A stretch of DNA of 10,805 nt, taken from positions 1 to 10,805 of the forward strand of contig DAOWCM010000051.1 in assembly GCA_030639555.1 (NCBI GenBank), written 5' to 3'. Both the position numbers and the translations under genes were made by a program. The notes beneath the pieces were generated by a model. That model saw only the letters and a program-made list of their open reading frames with translations, did not search any database and was not told the DNA's origin. The stretch comes from Candidatus Eiseniibacteriota bacterium. GTDB taxonomy: Bacteria > Joyebacterota > Joyebacteria > Joyebacterales > Joyebacteraceae. This document shows positions 4,916 through 10,805 of this stretch, in pieces (the first letter of the stretch is position 1; every line of letters starts with the position of its first letter).

Positions 4916-6999
4916 TCAGCACCACCTCCCTTCCCTGTTTCTTCGTCGACCCCGATGCCGTGCATGCTCCCCGTCCACCACGTGCCGTCGGCTCCTCTGC
5001 CGGAGTAGGAGTCGGCGCCCCCGCAGTCCAGGAAGATGCCGATGCTCCCGTAGTCGCGGCGGAGGTTCCCATACCCGTGTGTGTTCTCCGGGTTCCGGAC
5101 CGAGTACGCGTCGTTGCCCGCGTCGTCCATCAGGATCCCGATGCCGTTCGCGTTCCCGGCGGCCTGGGAGAGGTCGTGGCAGGTGTAGCTGTCATCGCCG
5201 GCCAGGTCGTGCAGAATGCCGACGGCAAGATCGTGGCCACACCCCTGCGACACGCCCTTCGACACGTAGTTGTCGTCGCCGTCGCAGTCGATCAGCGCGG
5301 CGACCGTGATGTGGGTGCCCGCGCCCTGGGCGTACTGGTAGGAGACGTACTGGTCATTCCCGCTGTAGTCGACCAGACCTCCGACAGCGAACCAGTAGCT
5401 TGAGCCCTGGCCGAATATGTCAGAGACGTAGACATCATTCCCGGCCTCGTCGACCAGTATCCCTATGCCGCCGGACGCGTCGGGTCGCCAGCCGAACCCG
5501 AATCCCTGCGAAAGGCTGATGTAGTGGTCGAAGTACCGTATCTCATCGGTGTACTTCCCTCCGGCGAAGTAGACGTCGTTCCCAGCCACATCGTGCAGCA
5601 GTCCCGCGCCGCCGACGAACCCGAAGGCCTGCGAGAAGAGCGCGGCGTTGTAGATGTCGTTGCCGCCCTTGTCCCGGTGGACGCCTATCCCGAATGCGCC
5701 GGCGCCCTCGGTGCAGGTGTCGCCCGAATAGCTGTCGTTGCCCGCCGCGTCCGCCAGGACGCCGACCCCGAACAGGCCCGCACCCAGCGAGAAGTCCCCG
5801 GCGGTGTAGACATCGTCGCCTTCGAGGTCCGCGAGGACGCCGACCCCCATGAACCCCGCGCCCAGCGAGTGCGCGTCACCACGGTAGATGTCGTCGCCGG
5901 AGAGGTCTATCACGATAGACACGGGGAGGTCCCTCAGGGCCGCGGCCACGTCGCCCACGTATACGTCGTCGCCGCCCACGTCGATGATGAGCGCGACGCC
6001 CCCTCTGTATGTAGTACGTCCCGGCCCCCCGATGATCACGGTTCCCGCCTCCGTCTCCATGATGTTCAGGACGTCGCCCGAGGCCAGCCACGAGGAAGCC
6101 GTCCTCTCGAGTTCGTAGTCGGTACGTGTTCTCGGCAGGCTCATCGCGTCGTCCACCACCAGCGGGATGGCCACGTCAACCGCTCGCGCTATCACGGCGC
6201 CGGCGGTCGCTAGACGATCGTAGTCAACGAGGCCGGCGATGCGGAGGAGTTCGTCCGCGAGCGCCTCTTCCTCCTCGGCCTCACGGTCCCGTTCGTCGAT
6301 CGGCTTGTCCGGGTCGAACTCCTCCTCGTCGAGGATCGACGGCGCGTGAAGCGCCACGAACCGCCGCTGCTCCTCCGACAGGCCATCGAATGCCGCAATG
6401 ATCAGCCCCGCGGCCTCACTCATCGCCGGCAGCAGCACGTCGAGCGCAGTCGGTCCGATCGACTTGGGTTCCATGGACTCCGTTGGTTCGATGCGCGTCG
6501 GTGCATCGATGATCAGATCGAGGTCGCGGGCGCAGACGCCCACCAATCCCTCCAGCGAGGCGATGGCGCAGATCTCGTCCGCGAACCCTGCGACGTAGCT
6601 CTCCGTCTCGAGGGGGCGCGCGAGCAGCCGGTCGACCACGGCGATCCGGAACGAATCCGGATGGTCGGCGTAGTCGGTCCGGAACGAGAGATCGTCGTGT
6701 GTGAGGGCGAGTGCTCGCAGTGCCTCCTTCATCACGCCGGCGGACGGCGAGGCCGCGAGGAGTTCGGACGAATCACGCGCGGGCGGGTCAGCGGCGCTGC
6801 CATGGTCTCCCGCACCGGAAGGCCCGCTCGCCGTGGCGGTCGCGGCAGCGAGCGCGAGTACGACCGTGAGGAGCGTCAGCAACGGCACGGCCGGGGACGC
6901 TGCCTGGCGCGCAGGCGGTGTTGCCTGGCGCGCAGGTGGTGTTGCCTGGCGCGCAAGTGGTACTACGCGAAGCACGGGCGGTCCTGCGTGGGATCTCAT
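4912..6999 (-). CDS. Secreted protein with twelve D-x-x-G-[DN]-D-x-Y repeats, function unknown
   Basis: The product is 695 residues; I know no named family for it. The N-terminus has an unusual Pro/Arg-rich stretch of three ARQATPP-like heptads (16-36). A hydrophobic signal-peptide core (39-57) follows, then a Gly/Ser/Asp-rich linker. Residues 85-320 are mostly helical with a strongly acidic patch (223-250, LDEEEFDP to ALADE). From 320 to 680 the protein is a repeat array. The signature D-x-x-G-[DN]-D-x-Y begins at residues 340, 365, 391, 417, 443, 470, 517, 544, 571, 598, 625 and 658, mostly 26-27 apart, each usually followed by SQGxG or SLGAG and then G-[IV]-G-[IV]-L. This predicts a beta-solenoid, possibly calcium-binding through the Asp turns (inference). 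The ATG overlaps the stop of the molybdenum-enzyme gene, and its own TGA overlaps the HEAT start. Confidence 0.85.
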   Translation of the reverse strand: MRSHAGPPVLRVVPLARQATPPARQATPPARQAASPAVPLLTLLTVVLALAAATATASGPSGAGDHGSAADPPARDSSELLAASPSAGVMKEALRALALTHDDLSFRTDYADHPDSFRIAVVDRLLARPLETESYVAGFADEICAIASLEGLVGVCARDLDLIIDAPTRIEPTESMEPKSIGPTALDVLLPAMSEAAGLIIAAFDGLSEEQRRFVALHAPSILDEEEFDPDKPIDERDREAEEEEALADELLRIAGLVDYDRLATAGAVIARAVDVAIPLVVDDAMSLPRTRTDYELERTASSWLASGDVLNIMETEAGTVIIGGPGRTTYRGGVALIIDVGGDDVYVGDVAAALRDLPVSIVIDLSGDDIYRGDAHSLGAGFMGVGVLADLEGDDVYTAGDFSLGAGLFGVGVLADAAGNDSYSGDTCTEGAGAFGIGVHRDKGGNDIYNAALFSQAFGFVGGAGLLHDVAGNDVYFAGGKYTDEIRYFDHYISLSQGFGFGWRPDASGGIGILVDEAGNDVYVSDIFGQGSSYWFAVGGLVDYSGNDQYVSYQYAQGAGTHITVAALIDCDGDDNYVSKGVSQGCGHDLAVGILHDLAGDDSYTCHDLSQAAGNANGIGILMDDAGNDAYSVRNPENTHGYGNLRRDYGSIGIFLDCGGADSYSGRGADGTWWTGSMHGIGVDEETGKGGGAE
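4922..4930 (-). promoter_or_regulatory. Strong SD for the HEAT gene inside the upstream coding region
   Basis: GGGAGGTGG on the minus strand lies six bases before the ATG at 4915 and is itself coding, forming the Gly-Gly part of the upstream gene's KGGGAE tail. Together with the ATGA overlap it indicates translational coupling and supports this start. Confidence 0.75.
4957..5982 (-). repeat. Coding region of the ~27-residue D-x-x-G-[DN]-D-x-Y repeat array
   Basis: Twelve protein-level repeats cover about residues 340-681 of the 695-residue product. The DNA copies have diverged, for example in the codons used for the GDD/GND-x-Y core, so this is an old array rather than a recent expansion. 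Spacing is regular at 25-27 residues except between units 6 and 7 (47, with an insert around KYTDEIRYFDHY) and units 11 and 12 (33). Confidence 0.85.
6892..6964 (-). repeat. Triple 21-bp tandem repeat encoding N-terminal heptads
   Basis: The core GCCTGGCGCGCA (plus strand) begins at 6902, 6923 and 6944, exactly 21 bases apart. The middle copies are nearly identical and the outer edges degenerate. The repeats encode ARQATPP, ARQATPP and ARQAASP in the extended n-region before the signal-peptide hydrophobic core. Because 21 is a multiple of three, copy-number change would keep the frame. Near-identity at DNA level points to recent slippage. Confidence 0.85.
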
Positions 7000-9341
7000 G
7001 AGTTCTTCCTCTCGGACACCGCTCGCCTGACGTGTTCAGCAGTCAGGGGCAGCTCGTGGAATCGCACGCCGAGCGCATTGGACACGGCATTAGCCACGGC
7101 GACGGCTCCCGGCATGGCCGGAGTCTCGCCGATACCCTTCGCACCGAAGGGGCCTCTCGAGTAGGGATCCTCGACGAACGCGGTCCGGATCTCCGGCGTG
7201 TCCATCGCCGTGGGGATGATGTAGGTGGAGAAGTCCGGTGTCTTGACCGCCCCTCCCTCTGTCTTCATCTGCTCGTAGAGCGCCATCCCGATGCCCTGCA
7301 GCACGCCTCCCTCTATCTGTCCCTCGAGCGTTACGGGATTCATCACTCGCCCGACGTCGTGCGCGGCCGTGATCCTCACGACCGATACCTGTCCGGTCTC
7401 CGTGTCCACCTCAACCTCCGCCACGTGCGTCGCGTACGAATAGACGGCATAGGCGTCACCCTGGCCGTTCTCGTCGAAGGTGGACTCGGGCGCGGCGTAC
7501 CAGCCGTCGGCAGCCGTGCTGACGTTTCTCGCCCAACACTGCTCGGCGAGCTCCGCGAAGGTCACATTCTTCTCCGTCGAGCCGACGGTGCTACCACGAA
7601 ACTCGATCTCGCTCGCGTCGAGCCCCAGACTGTCGGCTGCGACCTCTCCCATGACGGCCCGGAGCTTCCCCGCGGCGTCGATCACGGCGTTTCCGGTCAT
7701 GAGTGTGGTCCGCGACGCGACGCTCGGGCCGCTGTCCGGGACCACGCTCGTGTCCGCGCGTTCGACGTGTACGACATCGACCAGCACTCCGAGACTGTCG
7801 GCCGCGATCTGTGCGAGCACGGTCAGGAGGCCTTGCCCCATCTCCGTGCCGCCCACGCCGATCCTGACCGAGCCGTCGCGGTAGACGTTGATGTGGGCGC
7901 CGGACCCGTCGAGCGCCAGTCCCTTCGCGCCCAGGCTGACCCCGTAGTAGATGGACCCGACTCCGATGCCGCGCAGAACATGGTCACGATCATCCGATGC
8001 GCGTCCCGGTTGCCCGCCGCCGCGTCCTCCTTGCACCGCCCGCTTCCTGTCCCATCCCGAGAGCTCGCGCGCTCTCTCGAGCGTTTCCTTCAGACCGACG
8101 CTTTCCGTCAGGAGCTGGTTCGTCGCCGTTCGCTTCCCCACGTCCAGGCAATTCCGGAGACGGATGTCCACGGGGTCCATCCCGATGGCGTCGGCCACCT
8201 CGTCGATGACCGATTCGTTGGCGAAGATGACCTGCGGCTGCCCGAATCCCCTGAATGCGCCCGTCGTCTGGCGGTTGGTGTAGACGCCGTAGACATCCGT
8301 CTCGACGTTCTGGATCTCATAGGGGCCGGTCGCGTGCACCGCCGCGCGGAACACGACGACCGGCGTCAGTGTCGAGTAGGCTCCGGCGTCCGCCACCGCG
8401 CGTATCTTCGCGGCCGTGAACGTGCCGTCGCGCCTGACGCCAAGCTTGAACGTCACGTGCATGGGATGACGCTTGCTCGAGCGGAGGAAGTCTTCCTCCC
8501 GGGAGTAGACGAGCTTGACCGCGCTTCCCGTCTTCCACGCGGCGAGCGCCGCGCACGCACATATCTCGCTGGGCGCGTCCTCCTTCCCGCCGAACCCACC
8601 GCCCGTGACGGTCTGGATGACGCGGACGGATGCGAGCGGAAGCCCCAGCACACGCGCCACGGCCTTCTGCACGTAGAACGGGCACTGCATCGTCCCGTAG
8701 ATCGTCATCGACCCGTTGTCCGCAGGTACAGCGAGTGCCGCCAGTGGCTCGAGGTAGCAGTGTTCCTGGTGGTGGGTGCGGAACTCGCGCTCGACGATGA
8801 TGTCGGCCGCATCGAATCCCGCGTCGACATCGCCCTTCCTGACCTTGTTGTGGAGGAAGACGTTCCCGTTCTCGTGAACGAGCGGCGCGTCCGGCTCCAT
8901 CGCTTCGACGGCGTCGAAGACGCCGGGCAGTTCTGTCAGGTCGACGGACACGGCGTCGGCCGCGTCGCGTGCCAGCGCCGACGTCTCGGCCACCACGATG
9001 GCCACGGCGTCTCCCTCGTATCTTATCCTGTCGAACGGGAGGAGCGGCTGATCGGCGTCGATGACACCGACCTGGTTCTCTCCGGGGATGTCGTCGGCTG
9101 TCAGGGTGGAACGCACTCCTGCCATCGACCTCGCGGCCGACGCGTCCACCCCTCTGAGCACCGCGTGGGCGCACCCGGGGAAGACCAGCGCGGCGTGCAG
9201 GACGCCGGGCACGACCATGTCGTCAAGATAGACGGCCCGTCCGGTGACCTTGTCGGGCGCGTCAACGCGCTTGACCGGCGCGCCGACCGCGGCGGTGCGG
9301 CCCGGATCGGGCGGACCATCTTGAATCTCACGCTCGCTCAT
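6996..9341 (-). CDS. Xanthine dehydrogenase family protein, molybdopterin-binding subunit
   Basis: This 781-residue protein is the full length expected for a separate molybdenum-binding large subunit. Residues 28-145 are the aldehyde oxidase/xanthine dehydrogenase a/b-hammerhead domain, and the remainder is the Moco-binding region. Visible motifs are TGGGFGGKED (246-255), GAFRGFGQPQ (361-370), GGTEMGQG (497-504) and GAKGIGE (733-739). By bovine xanthine dehydrogenase numbering, E254 corresponds to Glu802, R332 to Arg880, R364 to Arg912 and E739 to the catalytic base Glu1261; the spacings 78 and 32 match exactly. These residues favour a purine-type substrate, but the stacking Phe1009 position looks like Leu470, so the substrate is open. 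The enzyme is cytoplasmic (no signal peptide) and needs FAD and 2Fe-2S partners, which are not seen here. GAGGTGG before the ATG at 9341 serves as SD. It is the first gene of the operon. Confidence 0.92.
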   Translation of the reverse strand: MSEREIQDGPPDPGRTAAVGAPVKRVDAPDKVTGRAVYLDDMVVPGVLHAALVFPGCAHAVLRGVDASAARSMAGVRSTLTADDIPGENQVGVIDADQPLLPFDRIRYEGDAVAIVVAETSALARDAADAVSVDLTELPGVFDAVEAMEPDAPLVHENGNVFLHNKVRKGDVDAGFDAADIIVEREFRTHHQEHCYLEPLAALAVPADNGSMTIYGTMQCPFYVQKAVARVLGLPLASVRVIQTVTGGGFGGKEDAPSEICACAALAAWKTGSAVKLVYSREEDFLRSSKRHPMHVTFKLGVRRDGTFTAAKIRAVADAGAYSTLTPVVVFRAAVHATGPYEIQNVETDVYGVYTNRQTTGAFRGFGQPQVIFANESVIDEVADAIGMDPVDIRLRNCLDVGKRTATNQLLTESVGLKETLERARELSGWDRKRAVQGGRGGGQPGRASDDRDHVLRGIGVGSIYYGVSLGAKGLALDGSGAHINVYRDGSVRIGVGGTEMGQGLLTVLAQIAADSLGVLVDVVHVERADTSVVPDSGPSVASRTTLMTGNAVIDAAGKLRAVMGEVAADSLGLDASEIEFRGSTVGSTEKNVTFAELAEQCWARNVSTAADGWYAAPESTFDENGQGDAYAVYSYATHVAEVEVDTETGQVSVVRITAAHDVGRVMNPVTLEGQIEGGVLQGIGMALYEQMKTEGGAVKTPDFSTYIIPTAMDTPEIRTAFVEDPYSRGPFGAKGIGETPAMPGAVAVANAVSNALGVRFHELPLTAEHVRRAVSERKNS

Positions 9342-9384
9342 TCCACCTCGCCGGGAGCGGTTCTCTGGAGGATCGGATGTGGTC

Positions 9385-9416
9385 AGTGGAGACGACTCTA
9401 CGTGGGGATGACTCTA
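9385..9416 (-). repeat. Tandem 16-bp direct repeat, candidate operator
   Basis: Two adjacent 16-bp units (9385-9400 and 9401-9416, minus strand TAGAGTC-[AG]-TC-[CT]-CCAC-x) match at 13 of 16 positions. The second unit overlaps the candidate -10 hexamer, so a protein bound here would block or reshape promoter opening. The regulator is unknown. Confidence 0.45.
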
Positions 9417-9440
9417 TAGGGAGAGCTTGCCTGCAGTCAA
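9413..9440 (-). promoter_or_regulatory. Sigma70-like promoter of the molybdenum-enzyme operon
   Basis: On the minus strand TTGACT (9435-9440) and TATAGA (9413-9418) are 16 bases apart, preceded by an AAGG/CCTTTT stretch. They match 5/6 and 4/6 of TTGACA/TATAAT. Transcription would start near 9406, giving a leader of about 65 bases before the ATG at 9341. Confidence 0.5.
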
Positions 9441-9454
9441 AAGGAGAATCGGGT

Positions 9455-9468
9455 CGGTGGCACCACCG
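9455..9468 (-). repeat. Inverted repeat just upstream of the -35 box
   Basis: CGGTGG and CCACCG are separated by two bases, a 6+6 perfect dyad centred about 24 bases upstream of the -35 hexamer. Its place suits an activator or repressor site. It is followed by TTTT only after a gap of about 14 bases, so it is not a good terminator for the GNAT gene. Confidence 0.35.
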
Positions 9469-9503
9469 CTACCGGAAGGAAGATCGGATGCCCTTGCCCC
9501 GCG

Positions 9504-10448
9504 CTATCGGGCGGGGGGCCTGTAGAAGAGCTGTGTGCCGGTCCGCGGGCACCCGTTTGCTTCGAAGACCTTGAGCATCGGCCCGTTCCGCGTGTCGGTG
9601 GAGCCCACGTACCGCGTGACGCCGCGCTCAGCAAGCATCGAGAGCCCCGAGGCGTGCAGGGCCCGGCCGTAGCCGCGGCCCCTGAACGCGGGCAGCACGG
9701 CGACGTAGAAGAGGGTGCCCTCCCTGTCGCTGCCCGAGAACTCCTGCGGGAGGACGACGCCCACGACGTCGCCGTCGACCTGCGCCAGCATCCACGACGC
9801 CGGATCGAACCTGTCGCCCGCCGCGGCCGTGAGCTCACGGAAATCGTCCTCAGGCTGACGCACGGCCATGTCCTCGAACGGGTCGCCTGCCGCAGCCTCC
9901 GTCATCACGCGCAGGAAATCGTCCTTCCCGGCCTCTGCAAGCGTCCGGAACGCGAAGCGCGTCCCGGGCCGGGGAAGGTCACCCTTCAGGGCGCGAGCAA
10001 CGAACGCCTTCTTCTTCTCGATCTCGAACCCCGCGCGCTCGAGCGCGGCGTTGATCTCCGCGCTCTTGGTCCTCTCCCAGCTCAGGATCCCGATGCCATC
10101 GCGCGAGAACGAGTCACCGAGAAAGCTCGCGAGCGCGTCCTCAACCACGCTGCAGGGGAGACCCTCCGCGCAGTGGAGCTCCTGGACGAAGTAGAGCTTG
10201 TCGCTGAGGAAGAGCCCCTTCAGTCGCCCGGCGACCCGCGCCCCTGTGAGCGCGACAAGAAACGACCGGGCGTCACGTGAGGACCGCTCCTCGAACAAGC
10301 GGCGGAACTCGGTGAGCTTCTCGGGCTCAGACGGGCGCCCAGCCGTGGCGTCGTGTTCGACCCGTGGGTCGGGCTCGCCTTCCGCATCGAACCCGAGCCA
10401 CAACGACTCTTCGCCGGATCTGAGTTCCCTGACCTCGAGTTCGCCCAT
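9504..10448 (-). CDS. Tandem GNAT-fold N-acetyltransferase
   Basis: This 314-residue cytoplasmic protein is about twice the length of a single GNAT domain. The C-terminal half (about 165-314) is a good GNAT domain. The strand LFYVAVLPAF leads into the acetyl-CoA pyrophosphate loop R256-G-R-G-Y-G-R, then helix ALHASGLSML, a YVGSTDTRNGPMLK segment and EANGC near the end (motif A/B region). The N-terminal half (1-160) has the same layout in decayed form (YFVQELHCAEG, then a helix, ILSWERTKSAEINAALERAGFE) without a clear R/Q-x-x-G-x-G loop. That makes it a likely non-catalytic GNAT half, as in other double-GNAT proteins. The substrate cannot be told. The start at 10448 has GGAG about ten bases upstream. 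It lies 6 bases after the upstream stop, so it is probably cotranscribed with it. Confidence 0.85.
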   Translation of the reverse strand: MGELEVRELRSGEESLWLGFDAEGEPDPRVEHDATAGRPSEPEKLTEFRRLFEERSSRDARSFLVALTGARVAGRLKGLFLSDKLYFVQELHCAEGLPCSVVEDALASFLGDSFSRDGIGILSWERTKSAEINAALERAGFEIEKKKAFVARALKGDLPRPGTRFAFRTLAEAGKDDFLRVMTEAAAGDPFEDMAVRQPEDDFRELTAAAGDRFDPASWMLAQVDGDVVGVVLPQEFSGSDREGTLFYVAVLPAFRGRGYGRALHASGLSMLAERGVTRYVGSTDTRNGPMLKVFEANGCPRTGTQLFYRPPAR

Positions 10449-10454
10449 GGTGCG

Positions 10455-10805
10455 TCACTCCGTTCCCGAGAGATCCCGAACAAGCGCGTCCGCATCAGTG
10501 ACCGGGAGCCTGCACTCGTGGTCGCGGCAGACGTAGGCGGTCGCCCGCCCGTCGACCTGGACATGATGCTCTATCCAGGGCGCCAGGGCAAGGACGTCGC
10601 CGGCCTCTCTCGGTGGGCGGAGCAACACGACCTTGTTTGGAAGGAAGCGGCCGCGCGCAGCCGCAAGAAGCGCGCGGGTGTCCTCGCTTCCTTCGTCCCC
10701 GACGATGACGAGCTCCACAGACGGGCCAATCCCATAGTCGAGGCCTACGAGGAACATCGTGTGACCTGCCGGATATCGCGACACAGCGCCTGCGAACGCC
10801 CGCCC
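10455..10805 (-). CDS. C-terminal end of YyaL/SPATA20-type (DUF255) thioredoxin-domain protein (5' end beyond window)
   Basis: The frame is open from the TGA at 10455-10457 to the right edge (117 codons), so this is the 3' end of a longer gene. The visible part has VELVIVGDEGSEDTRALLAA, the RFLPNKVVLLRP segment, GRATAYVCRDHECRLPVTD and a final short helix. This is the characteristic tail of DUF255 proteins, in which 'AYVC-x-x-x-x-C-x-x-PVTD' closes the chain. Full members are about 650-700 residues, with an N-terminal thioredoxin-like domain and a six-hairpin glycosidase-like barrel; their activity is not established. The two Cys of the tail (C-x4-C) are present. An internal GTG at 10784 could be mistaken for a start, but it has no SD and the homology extends upstream. 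The GNAT gene follows after 6 bases. Confidence 0.85.
   Translation of the reverse strand, partial: GRAFAGAVSRYPAGHTMFLVGLDYGIGPSVELVIVGDEGSEDTRALLAAARGRFLPNKVVLLRPPREAGDVLALAPWIEHHVQVDGRATAYVCRDHECRLPVTDADALVRDLSGTE

Larger units (their letters stand above)
9342..9503 (-). other. Regulatory gap in front of the molybdenum-enzyme operon
   Basis: These 162 bases hold, in minus-strand order, a GC-rich hairpin after the GNAT stop (9497-9516, overlapping it), the inverted repeat 9455-9468, a promoter (9413-9440), a tandem 16-bp repeat (9385-9416) and the SD. GATCGGATG occurs twice (9371-9379 and 9482-9490). The density of ordered elements argues for regulated initiation here rather than readthrough alone. 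Confidence 0.5.

Noticed and set aside
3926..5008. A 360-codon plus-strand open frame
   Set aside because: It lies opposite the HEAT gene and is rich in Arg/Gly/Pro without any motif; the minus-strand frame has a signal peptide and regular repeats.
4957..5982. RTX (hemolysin-type) calcium repeats
   Set aside because: The period is about 27 residues rather than 9, and the G-G-x-G-x-D-x-U-x core is absent; only the Gly/Asp richness is similar.
7032..9419. A 795-codon plus-strand open frame opposite the molybdenum-enzyme gene
   Set aside because: It is antisense to a gene with clear family motifs, has the Arg/His/Gly-rich composition of a GC-driven shadow frame, and shows no domain.
9497..9516. 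GC-rich hairpin CCCCGC/GCGGGG as a terminator of the GNAT gene
   Set aside because: No T-run follows on the minus strand and the stem includes the stop codon, so intrinsic termination is not supported.
10455..10784. A complete 109-codon gene starting with GTG at 10784
   Set aside because: The frame remains open to the window edge, no SD precedes the GTG, and the sequence matches the tail of the much longer DUF255 family.

Overview
The window is GC-rich, densely coded bacterial DNA carrying six complete genes, plus one gene cut by each edge. Several products have export signals, one gene starts at TTG with a strong Shine-Dalgarno (SD) sequence, and there are solenoid-repeat proteins of unknown function and a membrane glycosyltransferase fused to TPRs. 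This style suits an uncultivated Gram-negative lineage of the FCB kind (Eisenbacteria, Krumholzibacteriota, Latescibacterota or similar). That placement is an impression; there is no rRNA or marker gene to fix it.

Left part (1-1227, minus strand): two tandem paralogous secreted proteins of unknown function. The upstream one (565-1227) is complete; the downstream one (1-485) runs off the left edge. They share a signal peptide, an aligned core and a similar leader. One carries a canonical 12-residue EF-hand-type calcium loop, which is degenerate in the other. A 566-base gap (1228-1793) follows, with a good minus-strand promoter candidate, a weak plus-strand one and a 9-bp hairpin.

Middle (1794-3878, plus strand): a polytopic GT-C glycosyltransferase (family 39/PMT_2 type) with six C-terminal TPRs. 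Its stop codon shares the palindrome CTAG with the stop codon of the convergent gene.

Right part (3875-9341, minus strand): a tight three-gene operon read right to left. It encodes a molybdopterin-binding subunit of the xanthine dehydrogenase family (6996-9341), a secreted 695-residue protein with twelve roughly 26-27-residue D-x-x-G-[DN]-D-x-Y repeats (4912-6999), and a secreted HEAT-repeat protein (3875-4915). Both junctions are ATGA overlaps. A sigma70-like promoter, a tandem 16-bp repeat and an inverted repeat lie in front of the operon. No FAD or 2Fe-2S partner subunit for the molybdenum enzyme is encoded in the window.

Right edge (9504-10805, minus strand): a tandem-GNAT acetyltransferase lies 6 bases downstream of the C-terminal end of a YyaL/SPATA20-type (DUF255) thioredoxin-domain protein, so these two are probably cotranscribed.

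The best candidate for something undescribed is the pair of exported solenoid proteins, one D-x-x-G-D-D-x-Y repeat protein and one HEAT protein, translationally coupled to a molybdenum hydroxylase subunit.
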